Shown here: positions 35,540-43,786 of the stretch, in pieces
Numbering within the stretch: position 1 is the first letter of the stretch
Layout of the letters: every line of letters begins with the position of its first letter
Assembly: GCA_963803735.1 (NCBI GenBank)
Contig: CAWDNV010000019.1
Location: 186,001 to 250,000, forward strand
Length of the DNA: 64,000 bases
Origin: Palsa-189 sp963803735
GTDB lineage: Bacteria > Acidobacteriota > Terriglobia > Acidiferrales > UBA7541
Direction of reading: 5' to 3'
Position numbers and translations under genes: made by a program
The notes under the pieces: generated by a model
What the model was told of the DNA's origin: nothing
Seen by the model: the letters and a program-made list of their open reading frames with translations, nothing else
Database searches by the model: none

Positions 35540-37648
35540 CTATTTCGATTGTTTCTGCAGCTCCCAGCTCGTTTCATACGATAGTACCGGAGGCACTTCC
35601 TCGGGCGCGAGCGGTTTCGAGAAAAAGTATCCTTGCGCATACTTGCACTGCAGTCTTCTTAAGAGTCCGACCTGTTCAATCGTTTCGACTCCTTCGGCAA
35701 CAACATCCAGGCGAAGGGTTTTGGCCATGGGCATAATGGTTCGCGCTATTTCCATACCCTCGCTTCCCTCTCCGTCACCACTGATAAAAGAGCGGTCAAT
35801 TTTCAAGGTATCCAGCGGGAAGCGGTGCAGGTAGCTCAAAGAGGAATAGCCAGTCCCGAAATCGTCGATCGCAAGTCGGATACCCAAAGATTTGATTTGC
35901 TGCAGCATTTCCGCAGCGGCGGACGGGTCCGCCATAACGGCGCTCTCGGTAATTTCGAGTTTCAAGGCTTCCGGCGGCAGGGCCGTTTCAACCAATAGCT
36001 TCTTCATTTCTTCGACCAGATGCGGCTGTAAGAGCTGTTTGGCGGAAACATTCACACTCATAGTCAAATCCAGATAGGCTTTGGAACGGGCGCGCCAAGT
36101 ACTCATTTGCCGGCAGGCCTCGCGCAAACTCCACCAGCCCAGGTCACGAATCAACCCGGTCTCTTCGGCAACAAAGATGAACTCTTCCGGCCCAATCATT
36201 CCTCTGGTCGGATGCTGCCAGCGCATAAGAGCCTCGAATCCGACAACGTGTCCAGAGTCGAGAGCTACGATGGGCTGGTAGAAATTCCGGAATTCGTTCC
36301 GTTCGAGCGCACGGCGCATGTCTGTCTCTAGCTGCAGGCGCGCCATCACGCTGGCGCGCATATCCGCATCGAACACTTCAAAACGTGCTTTGCCCAGCGA
36401 CTTGGCCCGGTACATCGCCGTATCCGCGTCGCGCAGCATGTCTTCCGGTTCTTCGTAGGCCGTATTGCTCAAAGCAATGCCGATGCTGATGGACGTGAAA
36501 ATCTCTTTGCCGGCCACAAAGAAAGGCGGCGCCAATGATTTCATCAGTCGCTCGGCGGCTCGATTCGCGTCGTCGGGTTCCTTGATGTCGTCGAGCAAGA
36601 TCGTGAATTCGTCTCCGCCAAGCCTTGCGACCGTAAATGTCTCGCCCAGACGCGCCACCGTATCGGACGAACGCAAACACTTCTCCAATCGGCTAGCCAC
36701 GCCAACCAGGAGCTGGTCTCCAGCGAGGTGGCCCAGACTGTCGTTGATCATCTTGAAGCCGTCGAGATCCAGAAAAAGTACGGCAAAGAGATGGTCTTTA
36801 CGGCGTTTCGAGTGTTTGATCAGACGGCCCAGGCGGTCAATGAACAGAAGCCGATTGGGCAAGCCCGTCAGGGGATCGGAGACTTTTCGTTCGGTGATAT
36901 CTGTTTGGGATCCCGCCATACGCGAGGCTTTTCCCGTGGCGTCGTGAACGGCGAGTCCCCTGCTGAGCATCCAGCGAAAGCCTCCGTCCTTGTGCAGTAA
37001 GCGATGTTCACTTTCAAAGTGCGGCGTTAAGCCCTTCTGATGGGCATCAATTTCTTGATTGACGCGTTCCCGGTCAGCATCGTGGATGCGATCGAGCCAT
37101 TCCTCCAGGCGATCCTCAATTTCGTTCTCTTGAAAACCGAGCATGGCTTTCCAGCGGGGAGAGAAATAGACCGCGCCAGTCATGAGGTTCCAGTCCCACA
37201 GGCCGTCATTGGCGCCGCGAGCAGCCAGCGCATATCGCTCCTCGCTCTCTCTCAAGGCTTCTTGCGCATTTTTATGGGACAGCTGCGTGCTGATGCGCGC
37301 CAGTGCCACAGGGAAGTCGATCGGCTTCGTCAGATAATCGTTTGCGCCCAACTCCAGGGCTTTGACGATGTCGTCGCTCTGATTCTTTGCCGTAACCATA
37401 ATGATCGGCAAATCGTTGGGAGAGTACGATTCTCGGAGGGACTGCAGTGCATCCAGCCCGCTGACTTCAGGCATTTCGATGTCCAATAGCACGAGGTCAA
37501 TGCCGTCCTCTTTGACTCGCGGCAGCAAATCCCTTGCGCTGTCGGCCAGGCCGATAACATAGCCCTTGCGGGCCAGCCGGCGGGCCAGCATGTCCCGATT
37601 CATCTCGTTATCGTCGACGATTAGTAGACGGCTGGGGCGAGAATTCAT
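35540..37648 (-). CDS. receiver-PAS-GGDEF-EAL cyclic-di-GMP protein
   Basis: The 702-residue protein has a receiver (LVLLDIEMPEVSG, phospho-Asp about 55), a PAS domain (ERYALAARGANDGLWDWNL, about 140-255), a GGDEF domain with an intact RLGGDEFTILLDD site and an EAL domain with FEALMRWQHP, ELEITESAV-type (KLEITESAV) and DDFGTGYSSLSYL motifs. Both cyclase and phosphodiesterase signatures are intact. A short near-duplicate (TVARLGETFTVARLGGDEF) precedes the cyclase site. It ends the signalling operon and overlaps the preceding receiver gene by four bases (ATGA), so the two are translationally coupled. Confidence 0.92.
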   Translation of the reverse strand: MNSRPSRLLIVDDNEMNRDMLARRLARKGYVIGLADSARDLLPRVKEDGIDLVLLDIEMPEVSGLDALQSLRESYSPNDLPIIMVTAKNQSDDIVKALELGANDYLTKPIDFPVALARISTQLSHKNAQEALRESEERYALAARGANDGLWDWNLMTGAVYFSPRWKAMLGFQENEIEDRLEEWLDRIHDADRERVNQEIDAHQKGLTPHFESEHRLLHKDGGFRWMLSRGLAVHDATGKASRMAGSQTDITERKVSDPLTGLPNRLLFIDRLGRLIKHSKRRKDHLFAVLFLDLDGFKMINDSLGHLAGDQLLVGVASRLEKCLRSSDTVARLGETFTVARLGGDEFTILLDDIKEPDDANRAAERLMKSLAPPFFVAGKEIFTSISIGIALSNTAYEEPEDMLRDADTAMYRAKSLGKARFEVFDADMRASVMARLQLETDMRRALERNEFRNFYQPIVALDSGHVVGFEALMRWQHPTRGMIGPEEFIFVAEETGLIRDLGWWSLREACRQMSTWRARSKAYLDLTMSVNVSAKQLLQPHLVEEMKKLLVETALPPEALKLEITESAVMADPSAAAEMLQQIKSLGIRLAIDDFGTGYSSLSYLHRFPLDTLKIDRSFISGDGEGSEGMEIARTIMPMAKTLRLDVVAEGVETIEQVGLLRRLQCKYAQGYFFSKPLAPEEVPPVLSYETSWELQKQSK

Positions 37649-38028
37649 GAGGGCTTTTTCTCGACAATCAGGCTTTCAATTTTGTCGGTCAGCCGTTCGA
37701 AGTCGATCGGCTTCGTGTCATAGTCGTCGCATCCCGCTTCAAATGCTTTGGCCCGATCTGTAACCAAGGCATGAGCGGTTAGTACGATAATCGGGATATG
37801 TCGCGTACTTTCGGCGGCTTTGAGGCGTCGTGTCAGTTCCCAGCCGTCCATCGCCGGAAGACTGATATCCATCAGAATCAGATCGGGGCTTTCGGACCGT
37901 GCCAGCACATGGCCTTGCTCGCCATCCTGAGCGGTGACTACTCGGTAGCCCTTCCGCTGTAGTCTTCGAGAGAGCATGTCTCGGTTCATTTCGTTGTCTT
38001 CGACGAGCAGAATTTTTGGCATCATCAC
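37645..38028 (-). CDS. single-domain response regulator
   Basis: The 127-residue protein is one receiver domain: acidic pocket LLVEDNEMNRDML, phospho-Asp in LILMDISLPAMDGW, Thr in IIVLTAHAL and Lys in YDTKPIDFERL. There is no output domain, so it probably relays phosphate or controls its partner. It lies between another receiver and the GGDEF-EAL gene, and its N-terminal sequence NEMNRDMLSRRLQRKGY closely parallels that of the GGDEF-EAL receiver, which suggests recent duplication. Confidence 0.9.
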   Translation of the reverse strand: MMMPKILLVEDNEMNRDMLSRRLQRKGYRVVTAQDGEQGHVLARSESPDLILMDISLPAMDGWELTRRLKAAESTRHIPIIVLTAHALVTDRAKAFEAGCDDYDTKPIDFERLTDKIESLIVEKKPS

Positions 38029-38053
38029 GTTCTCCTGGAAACTTCCGCTGCGA

Positions 38054-38461
38054 CTAGCTGTCGCTCTTCTTTGTTTCCGCCGGGCGAGAAGCTATCTTGC
38101 TCTCGCTCGAGCTCAAATTTCGTGCCAGGCGATGCTTTTCGATCAGGACTGCCAGGCGGTCACGATCAACAGGCTTGATCAAATAGTTGGAGGCGCCGAG
38201 ATCGAGCCCCATGGCCTGGTTATCAACTACGGTCACCATAATCACGGGAATCTGTGCCAGACGAGGATCGCTCTTGAGTTTTCGTAGAACGTCCCACCCG
38301 TCATATTCCGGCATAATTACATCCAGGGTGATTACCAACGGACTTACTTCGCGAGCGAGCCGCAGACCTTCCTCGCCATCTGCTGCGGCGACCGCACGGA
38401 ATCCTGACTTCGTCAGGAATCGCGACATCAGATCGCGGACGGCCGGATCATCATCAATCAC
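38054..38461 (-). CDS. single-domain response regulator with unusual start
   Basis: The 135-residue product is a receiver with Asp in LVITLDVIMPEYDGW and Lys in YLIKPVDRDRL. The only standard start in frame is the GTG at 38461 (MIDDDPAV), which removes the first beta strand normally found before the acidic pocket. In-frame codons upstream encode that strand (PEVDTVLV) and run back into the kinase gene before reaching a TAG near 38496. So either a non-standard start is used, or a shift from the kinase frame makes a hybrid kinase-receiver. Confidence 0.85.
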   Translation of the reverse strand: MIDDDPAVRDLMSRFLTKSGFRAVAAADGEEGLRLAREVSPLVITLDVIMPEYDGWDVLRKLKSDPRLAQIPVIMVTVVDNQAMGLDLGASNYLIKPVDRDRLAVLIEKHRLARNLSSSESKIASRPAETKKSDS

Positions 38462-38483
38462 GAGGACAGTGTCGACTTCCGGT

Positions 38484-40076
38484 TTATGCTGCGATGGACC
38501 CCGCTAGAGTCCCGCCGACTCCCTCAAGTTGCGCGGTCTCCGCTACATCCAATGTGACTTGGGCAGGCAGATATACCGTGAACGTAGAGCCTTGCCCTGC
38601 CTGGCTTTCCACGCCGATGCGTCCCTTCATCATCTGCACAAATCTATGACTGATCGCGAGCCCGAGGCCGGTTCCTCCGTATTTGCGCGAGATCGTTGCG
38701 TCAGCTTGAGAGAACTCCTGAAATAGCTTTTCCTGTTGCTTGGCGCTGATACCAATACCGGTGTCCTTGACGCGGAAGCGAATCCATTCCTGCCCTTCCA
38801 TCGCACTCTGGCTTACGTCCAGCGAGATCGTGCCGTGATCGGTGAATTTGCAGGCGTTGCTCATCAGGTTAAACAGAATTTGCCGTACTTTGGTGGCGTC
38901 GGCCCGCATCATCCCGATGTCGTCAGCCATGCGAACCTGCACCTTATTAGCATTCTTGGCGATCGCCGGCTGCAACGTGGTAACCATCTCTTCCACCATC
39001 AGCGATACGTCAAAGGTCTCAAGATGCAAGCCCATCTTCCCGGCCTCAATCTTGGAGAGATCGAGCACATCGTTGATCAAGGACAAAAGGTGCTTGCCGG
39101 CCGATTGAATTTTCCGCAGGTCCTGTTGGTTTTCGAGTTTCCCTGAGTCGCGCGTTTCGTCCTCCAGCATCTCGCTGTACCCGATGATGGCATTGAGAGG
39201 AGTGCGCAGTTCGTGACTCATGTTGGCAAGGAATGCGCTTTTCGCGCGGCTGGCATCTTCGGCCGCATGCTTGGCTTTGAGCAGCTCTTCCTGAGTCTGC
39301 TTACGGTGAATGATTTCGCCTTCGAGTTCCCGGGTTCTTGTTTTCAATTCATCATTGGCGCGCTGGAGAGCCGTGTCCCGGTGTTGAATTTCGGATAGCA
39401 TGGTATTGAAGCCATCGATGAGCCTGCCAATTTCGTCGCTATAGAATCTTGTGGCGCGAACCTCGTAGTTTTTGTTCGTGGAAACCATTCTCATCGCGTT
39501 TTCCAGGTGCAAAATCGGCCGGGAAATCAGCCTTTGCAGCTGGGAAGAGACAAGCAGAGCAAATAATCCCGACACCAGCACGAAAATTCCGACGATGGCA
39601 CTGTATCGTCTGGCCCGCACGCTCCACTGCCGTTGGTCCGATTGTAAAAATAGAGTTCCGACGCGCTCGCCATTGAGCGTGACGTCCCTAAAGACTTCCA
39701 GATACCCGCCTTCGAAGCGATAACCATTTTCTTGCGAACGGCCGGGCAGAGTGGATGGATGTGCGCTGCCATTCGGAAAATAATGCGCAAAAATGGTTCC
39801 ATCGGGGCTGTAGAGGACTGCGGCCACGATATCTTCTTTTGCCGTCAGGGCTGACAAGGTCGCGGTAGCGGCAGCTTCGTCCCGGAAGGCCATTGCAGCA
39901 GCGCTGTTGTATCCGATGATTTGCGCCTGGGTCATCAGGTCCAGCGTGAGCAGATGACGGAAAGAGATCAGGTCATAAATGAGGAAGCTGGCGGAGGAAA
40001 GGACCAGGGCTGCGCTGCTGGTCAACATCGTGATCAGCATCAACTTGCCCTTGATGGATAGGTTCTGGAGGTTCAT
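38484..40076 (-). CDS. membrane histidine kinase with CHASE8-type sensor
   Basis: The 530-residue kinase has a first membrane helix (about 10-35), a periplasmic CHASE8-like domain (YDLISFRHLLTLDLMTQAQI; ATLSALTAKEDIVAAVLYSPDG), a second helix (about 155-178), a HAMP segment, a coiled coil, a HisKA box (MSHELRTPLNAIIGYSEML) and an HATPase domain with VRQILFNLMSNACKFT, DTGIGIS and GGTGLGLAIS. All catalytic motifs are intact. It begins 5 bases after the YfiR-like gene and ends at 38484, 23 bases before the next receiver's GTG. Confidence 0.93.
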   Translation of the reverse strand: MNLQNLSIKGKLMLITMLTSSAALVLSSASFLIYDLISFRHLLTLDLMTQAQIIGYNSAAAMAFRDEAAATATLSALTAKEDIVAAVLYSPDGTIFAHYFPNGSAHPSTLPGRSQENGYRFEGGYLEVFRDVTLNGERVGTLFLQSDQRQWSVRARRYSAIVGIFVLVSGLFALLVSSQLQRLISRPILHLENAMRMVSTNKNYEVRATRFYSDEIGRLIDGFNTMLSEIQHRDTALQRANDELKTRTRELEGEIIHRKQTQEELLKAKHAAEDASRAKSAFLANMSHELRTPLNAIIGYSEMLEDETRDSGKLENQQDLRKIQSAGKHLLSLINDVLDLSKIEAGKMGLHLETFDVSLMVEEMVTTLQPAIAKNANKVQVRMADDIGMMRADATKVRQILFNLMSNACKFTDHGTISLDVSQSAMEGQEWIRFRVKDTGIGISAKQQEKLFQEFSQADATISRKYGGTGLGLAISHRFVQMMKGRIGVESQAGQGSTFTVYLPAQVTLDVAETAQLEGVGGTLAGSIAA

Positions 40077-40081
40077 TTTGT

Positions 40082-40684
40082 CTACCTGGCGTCCGCTGCT
40101 GCTTGCGGGATGATTCGTGCCAGCGCCAGCAACCTCGAGCTGATATTCAGGTCCGATTGTTTCGCGGCATCGAGGTTGACCTCAAACCGTACCTTGTTGT
40201 CTTCGACGATAAGATTAATGATGCAGCCGCGCCTCGCAAATCCCGGTGTTTCTCCAATCGTCAAGACAGGCTGGCCTTTGAGAGCGTGAAGAACCTCTTC
40301 CAAGTGCGTAGCTTCGGATGTACCGATGAATAAGATGTCGCAGCCTTTGAGGTCCATTCCCCACTTCAGGCGCTTGATGACGAAATGCCTGGCATCGATC
40401 TGCTTATCAGCCAGAATGCGATCGATAATTCCACCGAAGGGATCAGTTCCTAGAATTCCTATGACGATTGGGGAATCCGACTGTGCGAAAGCGCCTTGCG
40501 GCCATCCCACGAGCTTGGCGAAATTGTAAATAAAGCCGGCCTTGATGAGGTATTCCGACGAATCGGTGGAATCGAGCGCCTGCGCGCTGGCCCCGAGCGC
40601 CAGGCTCAGGCAGATTCCGATCGCGATAATTGGTCGCAGAACTCTCATTATGGTCTTATCGCGTTGCATTAAAATCGGCATCAC
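40082..40684 (-). CDS. YfiR-family (DUF4154) periplasmic protein
   Basis: The 200-residue protein has a signal peptide (about PIIAIGICLSLALGASA) and the YfiR pattern: YLIKAGFIYNFAKLVGWP, IGILGTDPFG, CDILFIGTSE, VLTIGETPGFARRGCIINLI and the C-terminal AKQSDLNISSRLLALARII. In Pseudomonas YfiR restrains the diguanylate cyclase YfiN from the periplasm. Here it precedes a CHASE8 kinase (CHASE8 occurs with YfiR-type partners), so it likely controls that sensor. The ATG at 40648 (MRVLRP) is an alternative start. Confidence 0.9.
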   Translation of the reverse strand: MMPILMQRDKTIMRVLRPIIAIGICLSLALGASAQALDSTDSSEYLIKAGFIYNFAKLVGWPQGAFAQSDSPIVIGILGTDPFGGIIDRILADKQIDARHFVIKRLKWGMDLKGCDILFIGTSEATHLEEVLHALKGQPVLTIGETPGFARRGCIINLIVEDNKVRFEVNLDAAKQSDLNISSRLLALARIIPQAAADAR

Positions 40685-40705
40685 GCGAAATCACCTGGCT
40701 CCCGG

Positions 40706-42766
40706 CTAAAAAGTCCAAGCAATGCCACCGTAAAAAGTACGGCGAACTTGGGTGGGCAACGTATTGAGAAACTCTGGGATAAATTCTAGGTGCTGGCTGT
40801 TCAGCAAATCCTGCGCGCCGAACGAGAGCTGGACCTGCGACACTGGCTTCCAACCGATATGAAGATCCAGCGAGTAATAGCTGGGAATATTCAGGCCCGG
40901 CAGGTTATCCACATAGCGAAGCATCAGGTCCTGCTCGAGATGCTTCGGCAGGTCCAGGGAGGATCGGAAATAGAACTGATGTTTAGGGCTTCTGCCGTCC
41001 GTATCGTCGGGAGTTGAAATTGCCTGATCTTTGTGGATGTTCATCTGCAAATACGTGTAAGCGCCGAGGAGCCTCCATTTGGGGAGGACCCTCCACTCGG
41101 CGTACGGCTCTATGCCGTAAGTTCCCCCGCTCATGTTGTTGGAGGCCACAAACGGAACGACCAAATCCCTAGGGATGGGGTTCCCTTCTACGAAGGGTGT
41201 GCCCGGTTCCGCTATGCGGAGATTGGAGTAATTGTTATAGAACGCGGCAATATCCGCGGAGAAGGAGCTGGTGGCCTGAACGCGGTATCCGAGTTCATAT
41301 GCCATGAGGTCTTCGGGTCGGAACTGAGGGTTGCCGAAAACCGCTTCTATCACCGGCAAAGGGCTATTGAACGGAGGCGTCCCGGGAGGAATGACGGCTT
41401 CCGTCAAGCGCAGGCCCTCCTCGGTGAGTGCAGGCGTTCGGACGGCCCTCGATACGGCCGCCCAGACGGATTGATTCTTGGTGACGGTTCCCGAAACTCT
41501 CACGTTCGGTTCAAACTCGAAACCCGTGAACGGGTTGTGCTCGAATTTAGAACCGAGGGTAATATGCATACGATTGTTTAGCAGGCTCACTTCGTCCTGC
41601 ACGAATGCGCTGTATTGATTCAAGCTGCTGTGATCGGGCTGGAGGGAAACGGTAAAGCTGGAGCTATTGGTATCTTGAATCGAGCGATAGCCCAAGCCCC
41701 AAATCAGTTCCTGGGATTCGCCAAGGTGAATGTCGTGCTGGAAATCGATGTCATATACCGACTCGTGGTCCGCAAAGACCGAAGGGTCCGCGATATTGGT
41801 CCGGTCGTAGTACATCTGCAGTGAAGTCGAAGACCGCGAAGAGAAGGAGTGGTTCCAGCGGCCAAGTAAATCGCCTCCGGTTTCGAAGCCATTGTTTGGA
41901 TAGGTGCTCGAGAATGTGGGCGGGGTTAATGAAGGAACTGTTACAGTCTCGCCGAAATTATCGTGATAGATATCGCCTTGGACGGTGATGGAATCTCTCG
42001 TCGTGGCGTTGGAGTCGACACGGAAGCCCCCGCGCAATGCGTGCCACCCGTCGGAAGCTGTTGCACCTGCGGTGTCAATTGAGGGGTACCAATCGTAGTA
42101 TTTGCCGTACACGCGATAATAGGTGCTGTCCTTCACCTTAGCGCCGTACCTCACGGTCTCAGCGGTGGCTTCTTGTGATCCTGCTCCCACCGATACCAGT
42201 CCACCCTGCGTAGCCTTGGCCGATTTCGTAATAATGTTGATCACGCCGTCGACGGCATTAGCGCCCCACAATGTGGCCCCGGGACCGCGAATGACTTCGA
42301 TGCGGTCTACATCTTCGAGCACGACGTCCTGCACATTCCAGTAGACGCCCGAGAAAAGAGGTGTGTAGACGCTTCGTCCGTCGATCAGAACCAGCAGCTT
42401 GTTATCGAATCGTCCGTTGAACCCTCGCGAGCCGATGGCCCACTTGTTCTGATCAATCTGCGCCACTTCCAGGCCTGGGACCATCCGCAGTGCGTCGGGA
42501 ATGCTGGTAGCGCCTGAACGACGGATATCCTCCTGGGTAATTACGAAGACTGCCGCCGCCGCGTCAGCCACCTTCTCCGGTCGCTTGGATACCGACGTGA
42601 CCTGCATGTTCATCAGGTCTTCCAGACTCATGCTGGTGACGTCGGGAACACTTTGCGGTCCTGCCGCCGATGCATTGGCCAGTGGACACACGGCGAGCGT
42701 GCCGGCCAGCAGCATCCGGCCCGCGCGGGCCATCCAGCTGATTTCGTTCTTGTGTATCGGCGACAT
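40706..42766 (-). CDS. TonB-dependent outer-membrane receptor (signalling operon)
   Basis: The receptor has a signal peptide ending near ANASA, a plug domain (SMSLEDLMNMQVTSVSKRPE; VFVITQEDIRRSGATSIPDAL; VIRGPGATLWGANAVDGVIN) and a 22-strand-type barrel ending in YGGIAWTF with a terminal Phe. SLEDLMNMQVTSVSKR at the start of the mature chain is typical of receptors next to YfiR genes. The open frame begins with TTG at 42772; the ATG at 42766 after AGGGGG is preferred. It lies 22 bases before yfiR-like. Confidence 0.92.
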   Translation of the reverse strand: MSPIHKNEISWMARAGRMLLAGTLAVCPLANASAAGPQSVPDVTSMSLEDLMNMQVTSVSKRPEKVADAAAAVFVITQEDIRRSGATSIPDALRMVPGLEVAQIDQNKWAIGSRGFNGRFDNKLLVLIDGRSVYTPLFSGVYWNVQDVVLEDVDRIEVIRGPGATLWGANAVDGVINIITKSAKATQGGLVSVGAGSQEATAETVRYGAKVKDSTYYRVYGKYYDWYPSIDTAGATASDGWHALRGGFRVDSNATTRDSITVQGDIYHDNFGETVTVPSLTPPTFSSTYPNNGFETGGDLLGRWNHSFSSRSSTSLQMYYDRTNIADPSVFADHESVYDIDFQHDIHLGESQELIWGLGYRSIQDTNSSSFTVSLQPDHSSLNQYSAFVQDEVSLLNNRMHITLGSKFEHNPFTGFEFEPNVRVSGTVTKNQSVWAAVSRAVRTPALTEEGLRLTEAVIPPGTPPFNSPLPVIEAVFGNPQFRPEDLMAYELGYRVQATSSFSADIAAFYNNYSNLRIAEPGTPFVEGNPIPRDLVVPFVASNNMSGGTYGIEPYAEWRVLPKWRLLGAYTYLQMNIHKDQAISTPDDTDGRSPKHQFYFRSSLDLPKHLEQDLMLRYVDNLPGLNIPSYYSLDLHIGWKPVSQVQLSFGAQDLLNSQHLEFIPEFLNTLPTQVRRTFYGGIAWTF

Positions 42767-42970
42767 ATCCAAATCCCCCTCTAGGAGATAGCCAGCGAAG
42801 CTGGCGTGGGATCCCCAATCCGAATTTTTGGGCGCTGCTTATCGGGCCTGCTAAATTTCATTTCCCAGTAACTCAAATGGATTTCCTGCCCTATTTCGAT
42901 TTACTTCTACATGCGTCCTTTGCGATTTGAAAGGCCAACATGCGCCAGCAATTCCAAAAAGGCCCAGAAT
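42767..42970 (-). promoter_or_regulatory. leader of the signalling operon
   Basis: About 200 bases without a gene. A perfect hairpin GCCAGC-TTC-GCTGGC (minus strand, about 42804-42790) sits just before the AGGGGG ribosome-binding site. I looked for a cyclic-di-GMP or cobalamin riboswitch and did not find the conserved cores. Confidence 0.35.
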
Positions 42971-43777
42971 TCATGACGGCTTTTCCCCCGTGACAGTGAA
43001 AACCGTGGAATAAGTGAGCGTATCCGGGCGGCTCAGATATTCCAGAAACCTCCTCGAATATGCTTTGGCTTCGGCTTCACTTCCGAAGACGCGAGTCATC
43101 TGCGGCCGCGCAATCTCCAGCTTTAATTCCCATTGCTTCCGAATGTCCGGAGCGACTTCTCCGGCGATCAAATGGTAGCAGTCCACCTGCACATGAAGCT
43201 TTTCAAGGCCGGCCTTCCGTGCCAGCCAAAAAAGCTTTCGGCCAACGAACGGATCGAACCCCGTCTCCCCCAGAGCAGTCATGGCTTTCTCAACAGCGCG
43301 CTGCAGCGTGGGATCTTCCGGGTAATGCCACAGAAGTTGCCCGTCCAAGTCCTGCAACAGCACCCGTCCGCCCGGCCTGCACACGCGGACCAATTCAGCA
43401 ACCGCACGCTCCTTCTTCTGGAGGTATTGAAGCAACATGCGGCAATACACGAGATCGAAACTCTCGGCCGGAAATTGCATTGCGTGAGCATCGCCGCATA
43501 CGAACTTGAGTCGCGGATTCTCACGATTTCTCCGAACTGCCTGCTCGACGCGATCTGGACTGATGTCTATGCCCGTCCCGCGCAACGAAGGATGCAATGC
43601 GCAGACCGCTCCCAAAATGACGCCCGGCCCGCAGCCCACGGAGAGCACTTCCATGCCCGGTGCGATATGGCGCGCCATGTACTTTTGAACCCATGCCTCC
43701 GGATCGACCTTTGCTTCCAGCCGCGCGGCCTCCCGCGGGTCGTCCATGATGTAATCAATTGTTGCGGCCTTAGCCAT
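42971..43777 (-). CDS. class I SAM-dependent methyltransferase
   Basis: The 268-residue protein has motif I VLSVGCGPGVILGA, an acidic residue after strand 2 (GTGIDISPDRVEQA), motif II-like FVCGDAHAMQFPAESFDLVYC and LVRVCRPGGRVLLQDLDG, all standard for small-molecule methyltransferases of the UbiE/Methyltransf_11 group. The substrate is unknown. It follows the GNAT-like gene by 9 bases and probably shares its transcript. Confidence 0.87.
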   Translation of the reverse strand: MAKAATIDYIMDDPREAARLEAKVDPEAWVQKYMARHIAPGMEVLSVGCGPGVILGAVCALHPSLRGTGIDISPDRVEQAVRRNRENPRLKFVCGDAHAMQFPAESFDLVYCRMLLQYLQKKERAVAELVRVCRPGGRVLLQDLDGQLLWHYPEDPTLQRAVEKAMTALGETGFDPFVGRKLFWLARKAGLEKLHVQVDCYHLIAGEVAPDIRKQWELKLEIARPQMTRVFGSEAEAKAYSRRFLEYLSRPDTLTYSTVFTVTGEKPS

Positions 43778-43786
43778 TCGAATGCC

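Noticed and set aside
36590..36660. Near-duplication TVARLGETFTVARLG before the GGDEF site
   Set aside because: Similar insertions occur in other GGDEF-EAL proteins, and the catalytic motif is intact, so it is probably a family feature.
42767..42970. Possible cyclic-di-GMP or cobalamin riboswitch before the receptor-YfiR-kinase operon
   Set aside because: Neither the GEMM tetraloop/receptor core nor a B12 box was found; only a small perfect hairpin is present.
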